Assembly (NCBI GenBank): GCA_021817605.1
Contig: JAKAUN010000015.1
Location: 1 to 64,000 of the forward strand
DNA: 64,000 bases
DNA from: Thermoplasmata archaeon
GTDB lineage: Archaea; Thermoplasmatota; Thermoplasmata; Lutacidiplasmatales; UBA184
Direction of reading: 5' to 3'
Both the position numbers and the translations under genes were made by a program. A model generated the notes under the pieces. It saw only the letters and a program-made list of their open reading frames with translations. It was not told the DNA's origin and made no database searches. Below, one piece after another: positions 37,659-45,536 of this stretch (its first letter is position 1; each line of letters starts with the position of its first letter).

Positions 37659-39448
37659 GCACCCTGCCTCAGGAACCATCGGTCGAGCCGCGAGCGAGAG
37701 AGGCGTACCATGATCGGTCGGCCGTGCGGGCAGGAGCTCGCGGGGCTCGCAAGCCGGTCGAGCGAGCGCAGCAGCCCGGCAAAGAGCTGGGGGTCGACCG
37801 CCTCGCCGGCGCGGACGGCCGCGTGGCAGGCGATCGTCGCCGTCACCCGGTCCCTGAGCGCGTCCGGCACCGTGGGCCTTCCACCCTGGGAGAGCTCGCG
37901 CAAGAGCTCGCGCAGCATCTCGGCCGAGGCCCGTCGGCCCCGGAACGTCGGCACAGCTAGGAGGCGATGCGTGGTCGGACCGAACCGCTCGACCTCAAAG
38001 CCTGCCGAGCGCACCTCCTCTTCGTGGGCGTCGAGAGCGGCGCGCTCCGAGGGCGAAAGCTCGAAGACGAGCGGGTCGACCAGCTGCTGGCGGGAGAGGG
38101 TTTCGCGGGAGCGCAGCGACTCGAACAGCAGCCTCTCGCTCGCGGCGTGCTGGTCGATGAGGACCAGGCCGTCGTCGCTCGAGGCGACCCAGTAGAGCGC
38201 GTCAATCGTCCCGAGGAGCTCGAGGGCGGGCCGTCGCTCGCTCCCCTCGAGCCGGGAGAGCGGGCCGACCCCGGCTGCGCGGTCCAGCCGCCGCTGCCCT
38301 GCCGGACGGAGGGAGCTGCCGGGGAGAGCGAGAGGGGAGGGGCGCGCCGCGGGAGGCGGCGCGGTGCCCGCCGACGGTCTGCCGAGCGAGGCGGCGGAAA
38401 GCGGGCGCACCGACCGCCCCGGCTCGGAGGCCTTCGGGGAGCCGAGGAGGGCCTCCCGAACGAGGCGTCGGAGGGTGTCGGAGAGCTCCCGCTCGCGGGC
38501 GAAGCGGACCTCGCGCTTGGTCGGATGCACGTTGACGTCCAACCGGTCGGGAGCGAGGTCGAGGTGGACCACTCCGACCGGGAAGCGAACGCGGGGGATC
38601 GTGTCGCCGTAGCCGAGCCGCACGGCCTGGACGAGGGGCCGCGAGGCGATCGGACGGCCGTTGACCGAAAGGTAGAGCCCGCCCGAGGTCGGCCCCGCGA
38701 GGACGGGATGACCGAGCGCGCCGGCAACGCTCCCTCCCGGGATCTCGCCTCGGAGGGGGAACGAGCCCGTGACGAACTCCGGCCCGAGGACGAAGGCGGC
38801 GGCCTCGGTAAGGTGCGAGGCGGCGGGGAGGAGCGCCACCTCCCTTCCCTCGGAGAGGACCCGGATCGTCACCGACGGACGCGCGAGGTAGAGCCGCTCG
38901 AGCGTGCGAACGATCTCGACCTGCTCGGCGGCCGGCGACCTCAGGAACTTGCGTCGCGCCGGGGTGTTGAAGAAGAGCTCCCGCACCTCCACCGTCGTCC
39001 CGACGCCCCGGGGAGCCGCGAAGGGCGTCGGGGAGCTCCCGCCGGCCGTGGAGAGCCCCTCCGCGACCTCGGAGCCCTCGGGTCGCGAGAGGAGCGTGAG
39101 ATGCGCCACCGCGGCGACCGAGGCGAGCGCCTCGCCCCGGAAGCCGAGCGTGTCGATCCTGTCAATCGGTCCGTCCGGCGGGAGCTTGCTGGTCGCGTGG
39201 CGCTCGAGCGCCCGTGCGAGTTCCTCGCCCGGGATCCCCCAGCCGTTGTCGGCGACCTCGAGCAGCTCGGTCCCCCCGCCCATGAGCCTGACCGTCACCT
39301 GGGTCGCCGACGCGTCCAGGGAGTTCTCGACCAGCTCCTTGACGACGGAGGCCGGCCGCTCGATGACCTCGCCGGCGGCGATCCGCTCCACGACCGACGG
39401 AGCAAGGGGACGGATCGGCTGACGCATCGGGAGGGCGGGAGCGCTCAT
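37655..39448 (-). CDS. mutL: DNA mismatch repair protein MutL, endonuclease type
   Basis: A 597-residue GHKL ATPase. N-terminal motifs are IAAGEVIERPASVVKELVENSLDA, DNGWGI and TLGFRGEALAS. The C-terminal dimerisation domain carries an intact nuclease metal motif, DQHA-x2-E-x4-E (DQHAASERLLFE), plus ACHAAVRAG and CPHGRP. This is therefore the latent nicking-endonuclease form found where no MutH exists. It starts at ATG 39448, overlapping the mutS stop (ATGA). A Pro/Arg-rich linker separates the two domains. Such genes in archaea are often thought to come from bacteria; codon use here looks like its neighbours. Confidence 0.95.
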   Translation of the reverse strand: MSAPALPMRQPIRPLAPSVVERIAAGEVIERPASVVKELVENSLDASATQVTVRLMGGGTELLEVADNGWGIPGEELARALERHATSKLPPDGPIDRIDTLGFRGEALASVAAVAHLTLLSRPEGSEVAEGLSTAGGSSPTPFAAPRGVGTTVEVRELFFNTPARRKFLRSPAAEQVEIVRTLERLYLARPSVTIRVLSEGREVALLPAASHLTEAAAFVLGPEFVTGSFPLRGEIPGGSVAGALGHPVLAGPTSGGLYLSVNGRPIASRPLVQAVRLGYGDTIPRVRFPVGVVHLDLAPDRLDVNVHPTKREVRFARERELSDTLRRLVREALLGSPKASEPGRSVRPLSAASLGRPSAGTAPPPAARPSPLALPGSSLRPAGQRRLDRAAGVGPLSRLEGSERRPALELLGTIDALYWVASSDDGLVLIDQHAASERLLFESLRSRETLSRQQLVDPLVFELSPSERAALDAHEEEVRSAGFEVERFGPTTHRLLAVPTFRGRRASAEMLRELLRELSQGGRPTVPDALRDRVTATIACHAAVRAGEAVDPQLFAGLLRSLDRLASPASSCPHGRPIMVRLSRSRLDRWFLRQGA

Positions 39449-42063
39449 GGCGGCGGCTCCTCGAGCCCGAGCCGACGCTGGATCTCGGAGAGACGCGCCC
39501 TAAGCTCCGCGTCGGAGAGCTCGTCGAGCGCCAGCCGGGCGATCTCCTCCGCCACGGGCTCCGGGGACTCCGGCGGGGAGGCATCCAGGAGCACGGCCTG
39601 CGTGTAGTGGGGGCCGACACGCTTGCGGGACGGCCCGCGTCGGGCGGCTCCGAACTCCCCGGCCTCGAGCTCCGCGAGGAGCGACTCGGCCTCCCGGAGC
39701 ACCGACGGCGGTACCCCGGCAAGGCGGGCGACGTGCACCCCGTAGCTCTTCTCGGTCGCTCCGGGGACCAGGCGGTGCAAAAAGACGATCCCCTGCGGCC
39801 GGTCCTGGACGGCGAAGTGGCCGTTGGTCGCCCCGTCCAGCCCGGCGACCAGGTAGGTGAGCTGGTGATAGTGCGTGGCGAGCACGGTGCGCGAGCGGCT
39901 CACGTCGTGGAGGTGGCGCAGGATCGCCCAGGCGATCGCGAGGCCGTCGAAGGTGCTTGTGCCGCGCCCGACCTCGTCGAGCAGGACGAGCGAGCGCGCG
40001 TCCGCCCGGTGGAGGATCTCGGCGACCTCGAGCATCTCGACCATGAAGCTCGACTTGCCGCGCCCGATCTCGTCCGTGAACCCCATCCGGGTGAACAGCC
40101 GGCCGACCACCCCGACGCGCGCGAACCGTGCCGGGAGGAACGCGCCGGCCTGCGCGAGGAGGACGAGCAGCCCGATCGTCCGCATGTAGGTCGACTTCCC
40201 CGACATGTTGGGGCCGGTGAGGACCAGGACCCGCCGGGTCCCGGCGTCCAGCTCCACGTCGTTCGGGACGAACTTCTCGCCGAGCAGCCTATCGAGCACC
40301 GGGTGGCGGCCGTCCCGCACGACGAGCTCGGAGGAGCTGTCGACGGTCGGGCGGACGTAGCCGCGCCCGACGGCGAGATGGGCGAAGTCGGCGAGGGCGT
40401 CCAGCTCGCCGACCGCGCGCGAGAGCCGGTGGACCTCGGCGACGAAGGCCTCCACCTCGCCGAGGAACGACTCCCAACGTCGCTCGGCGGCCTCCTGGGC
40501 GGCCTCGCTGGCGGCGAGGATGCGCTCGGCGAGACGGTCGAGCTCCTCGCTCACGAACCGCTCGGCCTGGGCGACCGTCTGACGCCGACGGAAGTGCGGC
40601 GGCACACGGGCCAGGTTCGCTCGCGTGACCTCGAAGTAGTAGCCGAAGACCTGGTTGTAGCCGACCTTGAGCCCCTTGATGCCCGTCGTCGCCTGCTCCC
40701 GACGCTCGAGCTCGGAGAGCTCCGCGAGAGCCCGGGAGTGCTCCCCGCGAGGCCCGTCGACCTCGGGGGCGTGGCCGGGGCGGAAGAACTCCGCCGCGGG
40801 GGCGGCGTGCGGGATCTCCTCGGGAAGCGTCTCGCGGAGCAGCCGAACGAGCCCCTCGGGCGGCTCGAGCCGCTCGGCCATCGCCCCGAGCGCCGCGGCG
40901 AGTCCGCTCGTCCTCAGCTCCTCGGCGACCGAACGCGTCCCCTCGAGGCTCTTGCGGAGCACGACGAGCTCCTCCGGCCTCGCCCGTCGGCCCGCGACGC
41001 GCGAGGCGATGCGGCTGATGTCGGCCACGCCGCGCAGAAGGCCACGAAGCCTCTCGAGGGTCGCCGGGTGGTCGACGAGGGCCTGGACCGCCGACTGCCT
41101 CGCGGCGATCCGCCCCGGGTCCGCGAGGGGGTTCGTGAGCCAGAAGGCGAGGGTCCGGCGGCCCACCGCCGTGACCGTCTCGTCCCACGCTTCGAGGAGG
41201 GTCGGCCCCGCGGGGTCGTCCGGGTTCATCGGCCGGTGGACCTCGAGGTGCCGCAGGGTCTTCGCGTCGAGGACCAGACGGGGCCCCCCTCCGCCGCGGT
41301 CGATGCGTCCGACGTGGGAGAGGAGCCGCGGCTGCGTCGTGGCAAGGTAGCTCGCGAGCCGCAGCTCGCCCTCGCGGGCCAACGGGTCGTCGAAAGGGGC
41401 CTCGGAGAGGGCGGGCGGGATCGCGTCCGTCGTCGGGGGAGGGGACGGCTCGAGGCGGGCCCGGGGGAACTCGTGGCGGAGGTGCCGCTCGAGCTCGGTT
41501 TCGGCCTCCCCGTCCGCATGGTAGAGGATCTCGCGGGGCCGCAGGGCGGCGAGGGCCGAGACGATCCCCTCCGGCCCGGGGCCATCGGCGGGCCCGGCGA
41601 GCCACTCTCCGGTAGTGACGTCGACGGCGGCGTACGCCCCGCGTCCGTCGCTCCCGAGCTGGCCGAGGGCGAGGAAGCTGCTCTCCGGGCCGCCGAGGAT
41701 GCTCTCCTCGACGACGGTGCCGGGGGTGACGACGCGGGTGACCTCCCGCTTCACTAGGCCCCGGGCGGCGCGAGGGTCCTCGACCTGGTCGCAGAGGGCG
41801 ACCTTGAACCCCTTGCGCACGAGGCGGCCGAGGTAGGTGTCGATCGCGTGGTGCGGGACGCCGGCCATCGGCGTCCGCTCCCCGCGCGTGTCGGGCGCCC
41901 GAGCGGTGAGGACGACGTCCAGCTCCCGGGACAAGAGACGGGCGTCGTCGCCGAAGGTCTCGTAGAAGTCCCCGACGCGGAAGAGGATCAGGTGGCCGGG
42001 GAACTTCGCCTTCACCCCCTCGTACTGCTCAAGGAGAGGGGTGGTCGCCAGCGCTCCGGCCAT
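39445..42063 (-). CDS. mutS: DNA mismatch repair protein MutS
   Basis: An 872-residue MutS1-type mismatch sensor. The mismatch-binding Phe-x-Glu is in VGDFYETFGDDARLLSREL. The ATPase domain has Walker A TGPNMSGKSTYMRT, Walker B LVLLDEVGRGTSTFDG and VLATHYHQLT. The C-terminal helices are present, so it is full length, not the shorter MutS2. It starts at ATG 42063 with a TATA element (GGTTATTAAC) about 28 nt upstream, so it is probably leaderless. It is the first gene of mutS-mutL-X. Confidence 0.97.
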   Translation of the reverse strand: MAGALATTPLLEQYEGVKAKFPGHLILFRVGDFYETFGDDARLLSRELDVVLTARAPDTRGERTPMAGVPHHAIDTYLGRLVRKGFKVALCDQVEDPRAARGLVKREVTRVVTPGTVVEESILGGPESSFLALGQLGSDGRGAYAAVDVTTGEWLAGPADGPGPEGIVSALAALRPREILYHADGEAETELERHLRHEFPRARLEPSPPPTTDAIPPALSEAPFDDPLAREGELRLASYLATTQPRLLSHVGRIDRGGGGPRLVLDAKTLRHLEVHRPMNPDDPAGPTLLEAWDETVTAVGRRTLAFWLTNPLADPGRIAARQSAVQALVDHPATLERLRGLLRGVADISRIASRVAGRRARPEELVVLRKSLEGTRSVAEELRTSGLAAALGAMAERLEPPEGLVRLLRETLPEEIPHAAPAAEFFRPGHAPEVDGPRGEHSRALAELSELERREQATTGIKGLKVGYNQVFGYYFEVTRANLARVPPHFRRRQTVAQAERFVSEELDRLAERILAASEAAQEAAERRWESFLGEVEAFVAEVHRLSRAVGELDALADFAHLAVGRGYVRPTVDSSSELVVRDGRHPVLDRLLGEKFVPNDVELDAGTRRVLVLTGPNMSGKSTYMRTIGLLVLLAQAGAFLPARFARVGVVGRLFTRMGFTDEIGRGKSSFMVEMLEVAEILHRADARSLVLLDEVGRGTSTFDGLAIAWAILRHLHDVSRSRTVLATHYHQLTYLVAGLDGATNGHFAVQDRPQGIVFLHRLVPGATEKSYGVHVARLAGVPPSVLREAESLLAELEAGEFGAARRGPSRKRVGPHYTQAVLLDASPPESPEPVAEEIARLALDELSDAELRARLSEIQRRLGLEEPPP

Positions 42064-42085
42064 CGATGCGGCGTCGAGCGGTGGG

Positions 42086-42098
42086 TCGTTAATAACCC
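42086..42098 (-). promoter_or_regulatory. TATA box of the mutS operon
   Basis: Minus-strand GGGTTATTAACGA is centred about 29 nt before the mutS ATG, predicting a leaderless mRNA. The tRNA-Ser 3' end lies 60 nt further upstream. Confidence 0.65.
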
Positions 42099-42158
42099 GG
42101 GCGACCCCGCGCGGGGAACCCCCCGGGGCGACGTGGCTCCTTGCGGCCGGCGCCGGAG

Positions 42159-42242
42159 CGCTGAGGGGGAGATTTGAACTCCCGTGGCGAGACCGCCACC
42201 AGCTTTCAAGGCTGGCGCCTTACCGGGCTAGGCTACCTCAGC
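42159..42242 (-). tRNA. tRNA-Ser (anticodon TGA), intronless
   Basis: The acceptor stem GCTGAGG/CCTCAGC is perfect, with discriminator G. The anticodon arm is CCAGC-CTTGAAA-GCTGG, the long variable arm TGGCG-GTCT-CGCCA is typical of class II tRNA, and the T-arm is GGGAG-TTCAAAT-CTCCC. There is no insertion and no encoded CCA. Its length is 84 nt. A TATA element (GGGATTAATTCC) is centred 28 nt upstream of the 5' end. Confidence 0.95.
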
Positions 42243-42263
42243 GTGCGACGGACAGCCCCTCGG

Positions 42264-42276
42264 TAGGAATTAATCC
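42264..42276 (-). promoter_or_regulatory. TATA box of tRNA-Ser
   Basis: Minus-strand GGGATTAATTCC is placed so that transcription would begin at or very near the first tRNA nucleotide. It lies in the 61-nt gap after tRNA-Gly. Confidence 0.65.
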
Positions 42277-42303
42277 CTCGCCGAAGGGGTCCGCGGGGTC
42301 CGA

Positions 42304-42404
42304 TGCAGGTGCCGGGAGGCTCGCGACGGGCGGAAGGCGCCCGTCGTTTCGAACCCGGGTGGTCAGCTTGGAGGGCTGACATCCTACCACTAGATTACAC
42401 CTGC
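42304..42404 (-). tRNA. tRNA-Gly (anticodon TCC) with a T-loop intron
   Basis: The acceptor GCAGGTG/CACCTGC and anticodon arm TCAGC-CCTCCAA-GCTGA are clear; the discriminator is A. The T-arm CCGGG/CCCGG is interrupted by a 30-nt intron (42318-42347). It shows a textbook bulge-helix-bulge: T-stem, 4-bp central helix TTCG/CGAG, 3-nt bulges AAA and CCT, and a perfect 9-bp intron stem CGACGGGCG/CGCCCGTCG with loop CCTTC. Cutting after the second base of each bulge yields the canonical loop TTCGAAT and a 71-nt mature tRNA. The intron is between positions 59 and 60, the same site as in tRNA-Lys. Confidence 0.94.
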
Positions 42405-42529
42405 ATGGCGGCGGCCCGCGGACAGGCCGCGACCACGCGGGGCGGGTTAATCGTTTGGGGTCTCTTCCGCCGGCCCCTACCTCGGGGCTGGGGGTCGGCC
42501 GGGGCCGGCGGCTTGCGAGCGACGATGGC

Positions 42530-43078
42530 CTAGCTCACGGTCATCGTGCCGGCCATCCAGCCCGGCACGCCCATCGGCGCGCCGCTGTAGCCGTTGGCCC
42601 CGCACGGGGCAAGACACACCCAGTGGTAGGTGCCCGGGCTCAGTTGCAGGGTGAAGGTGGTGGTGCTCGATCCCGGGCTCACGACATTGACGTTGAGGGA
42701 CGTGATCGTGAAGGTGTGGGCGGCGTTCGTGTTCGGGACGGCCGTGAGGCTCGTTCCGTTCACCGTTTCGGTCCCGCCGACGGTTCCCGAGACGTTGCAC
42801 GGGCAGGCGGACCAGGCCATGGGGGAGTCGTAGTCAATGATGGTGAAGATGACCTCCCCGGCGGGGACGGTGAAGTTCGCGGGGGAGTACTGGGGCGTTC
42901 CCGTCACCGGGTTGATCTGAACCGTGAGGTACATGTGGGCCGGAGCGGGAGGGCTGGACGAGCCGCTCGCCGTCCCGGTCCCCGCTCCCACGGTCAGTCC
43001 TGTCCACACGACCAGCAAGACCACCACGCCCAGAGCCAGCCCACCTGCGACCAGATTGTAGTACGTTTGATCCTTCAT
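42530..43078 (-). CDS. Membrane-anchored cupredoxin-like copper protein
   Basis: A 182-residue protein. Residues about 8-30 are a hydrophobic signal anchor (YYNLVAGGLALGVVVLLVVW) followed by a Gly/Ser/Pro linker. The rest is an extracytoplasmic beta-rich domain with a likely N-terminal His ligand in AAHTFTI and the C-terminal loop WVCLAPCGANGYSGAPM...GWM. The Cys and Met ligands are visible, but the usual second His between them is absent, with a second Cys nearby. The role is probably electron transfer in a respiratory chain. I start it at ATG 43078. Its promoter carries a palindrome. Confidence 0.75.
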   Translation of the reverse strand: MKDQTYYNLVAGGLALGVVVLLVVWTGLTVGAGTGTASGSSSPPAPAHMYLTVQINPVTGTPQYSPANFTVPAGEVIFTIIDYDSPMAWSACPCNVSGTVGGTETVNGTSLTAVPNTNAAHTFTITSLNVNVVSPGSSTTTFTLQLSPGTYHWVCLAPCGANGYSGAPMGVPGWMAGTMTVS

Positions 43079-43135
43079 TGTCGATGCCCCGCCTCGGTTT
43101 GCCCCCTCAGCGGTGTGCTCATCCTGGGTGAAGCA

Positions 43136-43163
43136 GTTAAACGGCCCGTCAAGTCCTCTTGAC
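43136..43163 (-). promoter_or_regulatory. Cupredoxin promoter with adjacent inverted repeat
   Basis: A TATA-like CCGTTTAAC (43136-43144) precedes the cupredoxin start by about 60 nt. Immediately upstream lies GTCAAG-TCCT-CTTGAC (43148-43163), a perfect 6-bp inverted repeat in the position where an archaeal activator or BRE-overlapping regulator would bind. Confidence 0.45.
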
Positions 43164-43227
43164 CTGACCGGTGAGGGGCCGAGCGGCTCTTTCTCCGAAG
43201 GGGGCCACCCGGAGCGCCCCCGGATCC

Positions 43228-43791
43228 CTAGCGGGAGGGGGCCAGCGACAGGTCGACCAGCGCCACGCGCTCGAGGACGAGCCCTTCCCACGCGGAGGAG
43301 GGGAGAGCGTCGCGCTCGGCGGGGGAGACCCCCAGCCGCTCGAGGAGCTGAGGCGTGACCGGGCGCGGATAGGCCGTCGGGTCGGGCTCGAGGCCGAACC
43401 GCGCGAGCAGCTCGGCCGGGTCGTGGGGACGCTCGGCGACGAGGACGAAGCGCTCGGTGCGCTCGGTCACCCCGACCTTGGCGAGCGCGCGGGGGAGCTG
43501 ATCGTCCCCGGCGAGGTAGAGCACGAACTCGGCCCCGCGGTCGCGCAGGCGGGCCGTTCCTCGGGCGCGGGCGCGTCCCAGATGCGCCCACGCCGAGAGG
43601 ACGTGGCGCTCCCCGGCGACGGCGTCGGCGTCGACCAGCGCGACCAGCGCCCCGGAGGAGGCGGCGAGCTCCCTGAGGCCCTGGACGACCTCCGCCGTGG
43701 TCGGGTGGCCGGGCCGCCGGCGGCGCCCGCCGGCGGCGCGCACGGTCCGTTCCTCGGCAGGAGGTAGGGGCGACACCGCTCGCTCCCTCAC
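43228..43791 (-). CDS. KEOPS complex subunit Cgi121-like
   Basis: A 187-residue protein matching archaeal Cgi121, the tRNA-binding KEOPS subunit for t6A37 synthesis. The core reads ALVALVDADAVAGERHVLSAW followed by R-rich GRARARGTARLRD, AEFVLYLAGDDQLPRALAKVGVTE and FVLVAE. The RH(V/L)LSA, LYLAG and AL-x-K-x-GV elements are diagnostic. A low-complexity basic segment precedes the domain. I start it at GTG 43791, overlapping the MBL gene stop (GTGA). No other KEOPS gene is in the window. Confidence 0.82.
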   Translation of the reverse strand: MRERAVSPLPPAEERTVRAAGGRRRRPGHPTTAEVVQGLRELAASSGALVALVDADAVAGERHVLSAWAHLGRARARGTARLRDRGAEFVLYLAGDDQLPRALAKVGVTERTERFVLVAERPHDPAELLARFGLEPDPTAYPRPVTPQLLERLGVSPAERDALPSSAWEGLVLERVALVDLSLAPSR

Positions 43792-44399
43792 TCGGAGAGG
43801 AACCGGACGAACTCTTCGCGGGTCCTCGGCCGAAGCGTGTGGTTCTCGGCCTTCTCGCGGCCGATGGTCGAGGTGGGTGTCACCCCGTAGTCGTGCCCGG
43901 GGAGCACGACGAGCCCGTCGTCCAGTTTGACGAGGCGGCCGAGCAGGCTGTCGTACATCGCCGACGGGTCGCCGCCGGGAAGGTCGGTGCGCCCGCACTC
44001 GCCGACGAAGAGGGTGTCTCCTGTCGCCACCTGGCCCTCGAAGAGGTAGAGGACGCTGTCTCTGCTGTGTCCTGGTGTGTGGAGCACCTTGTACTTGAGA
44101 CGCCCCGCCTCGACCTCGTCCCCCTCGTCCACGCGGAGGTCGGGCTCGAACGGGACGAGACGGTGCGCGACGATCTTCGCCCCGGTGCGGGCCTTCACGT
44201 CGGCGTTGCCGGCCGTGTGGTCCTGGTGGCTGTGGGTGTTGAGCACGTAGCGAACGCGGACCCCTCGCCGGTCGACAGCGTTGAGCACCGCGTCGATCCC
44301 GTAGGACGGGTCGATGATCACGGCGTCGCCGCCCTCGCCGTCGGCGACGAGGTAGGTGAAGTTGAGCAGCCCGCCGAGCCGGAACTGATCGAGGAGCAT
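43788..44399 (-). CDS. MBL-fold hydrolase (glyoxalase II / persulfide dioxygenase-like)
   Basis: A 203-residue metallo-beta-lactamase-fold enzyme. The metal motif THSHQDHTAGN is present, with further ligands in LHTPGHSRDSVLYLF, ATGDTLFVG and LPGHDYG. The segment GECGRTDLPGGDP resembles persulfide dioxygenases and related hydrolases more than classical glyoxalase II. The substrate is uncertain. It starts at ATG 44399 and is coupled to the Cgi121 gene by a 4-nt overlap. The upstream gene is 45 nt away on the same strand. Confidence 0.88.
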   Translation of the reverse strand: MLLDQFRLGGLLNFTYLVADGEGGDAVIIDPSYGIDAVLNAVDRRGVRVRYVLNTHSHQDHTAGNADVKARTGAKIVAHRLVPFEPDLRVDEGDEVEAGRLKYKVLHTPGHSRDSVLYLFEGQVATGDTLFVGECGRTDLPGGDPSAMYDSLLGRLVKLDDGLVVLPGHDYGVTPTSTIGREKAENHTLRPRTREEFVRFLSE

Positions 44400-44444
44400 C
44401 CCCGGAGAGACCGGGCCGGCGTATTTTACCCTGGGGCCGGCGCC

Positions 44445-45371
44445 CTACTCCGGGACCGCGCGGCCGTCGCCGGCGTCTCCCGGCTCGACGAGACGGCCGC
44501 TGACCGCGTCGAGGACGACCCTGCCGGCCGAGCCCTCGGCGTACCAGAACGGCACGTAGAGCAGCGCCAGGGGTCCCATGCGGACGTTGCGCAGGGAAGG
44601 GAGAACGCGGCGGCTCTCGATCACGAGGGCGCCGGAATGCTGCTCGGTGTGGTCGATCCGCCCGGCATGGTGCCGTCGGACCACCTCCACGGCGAGCGAC
44701 GCCGCCGCCGCCTCTCCCACGAGCGGAGAGAGCCGCGGGACAGCCGCGTCGGGCTCGCCGGCCAGCTCGCGCTCGCCTTCCTCCCAGATCTCCACGGCGC
44801 GTGTCACGGCGTTCACCGCGACCAGACGATGCGCGATCGGCCCCGGGCTCCCGTCCGGTCCGCCGGTACGGACCCGGTAGGCCGCCACGTAGTACGGCAC
44901 GAGGCGGAGAAGGTAGCGCGCTTCCCTGAGTCCGGCCAGGGCCTCGGCCTCGGCGCGGTCGATGCGGGCGCGCACCACGCGCGCCTCCGCCGGGAGCACG
45001 GGGAACGGTGCGTCCAGCGCGTCCTCGGCACCCTCACTTCCCATCGGGGCCGGTGGCTCCCGTGGAGCCGGAAGGAGCATCTCCCCGAGCGCCGGGCCGA
45101 GGGCAGAGCTCTCCAGGACCTCGATCCCCCGACCGGCGGCCTCGGAACGGACGGACGCCCCCGGCTCCTCCTCGTAGAGGAGGGTGCGTCGAACCGAATC
45201 GTCCGGGAAGAGCGGCTCGAGGGAGGAGGGGGTCCTGCGTCCGCGGTCGACCACGACCGCCCGGTGGTCCTCGGAACGGACCGCGAGGAGCGCCTCAGCC
45301 CGCAGCTCGACATGGTATCCCGCCGCCTCGAACAGCCGCTTGAGCAGCGGGAGCGGGACGGCAGCTGCCAT
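44445..45371 (-). CDS. Hypothetical protein
   Basis: A 308-residue protein I do not recognise. The N-terminal 100 residues (LLKRLFEAAGYHVELRAEALLAV...VVVDRG) have an alternating helix-strand pattern reminiscent of a degenerate restriction-endonuclease or Mrr-like domain. The C-terminal half has paired strand segments (VPYYVAAYRV, IAHRLVAVNAVTRAVEIWEE and YVPFWYAEGSAGRVVLDAVSG), like a protein that binds or anchors at a surface. There is no signal peptide or transmembrane segment. It is probably co-transcribed with the MBL and cgi121 genes and divergent from CDC48. Confidence 0.7.
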   Translation of the reverse strand: MAAAVPLPLLKRLFEAAGYHVELRAEALLAVRSEDHRAVVVDRGRRTPSSLEPLFPDDSVRRTLLYEEEPGASVRSEAAGRGIEVLESSALGPALGEMLLPAPREPPAPMGSEGAEDALDAPFPVLPAEARVVRARIDRAEAEALAGLREARYLLRLVPYYVAAYRVRTGGPDGSPGPIAHRLVAVNAVTRAVEIWEEGERELAGEPDAAVPRLSPLVGEAAAASLAVEVVRRHHAGRIDHTEQHSGALVIESRRVLPSLRNVRMGPLALLYVPFWYAEGSAGRVVLDAVSGRLVEPGDAGDGRAVPE

Positions 45372-45499
45372 CGCAGTTCGAGGCGGAGGCCCGCCTTATC
45401 ACCGTTCCGTTGCTCTGGAGAGCCGCGGACTCGGGCTGCCTTTCCGGGGCCTCGGGTCGTGGGGCTGCGCGACGGAGGCGGCCCGCCCTTCCGGGGACA

Positions 45500-45510
45500 A
45501 GCTATTTAGG
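45500..45510 (+). promoter_or_regulatory. TATA box of the CDC48 gene
   Basis: AGCTATTTAGG is centred 32 nt before the ATG at 45537, predicting a very short leader. A 10-bp palindrome TTGGGTCCAA sits near the predicted start site (45517-45526). Confidence 0.65.
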
Positions 45511-45536
45511 TCGAACTTGGGTCCAAACGACCGTCG

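Noticed and set aside
39607-41757. 716-aa plus-strand ORF opposite mutS
   Set aside because: Antisense of MutS with no domain signature.
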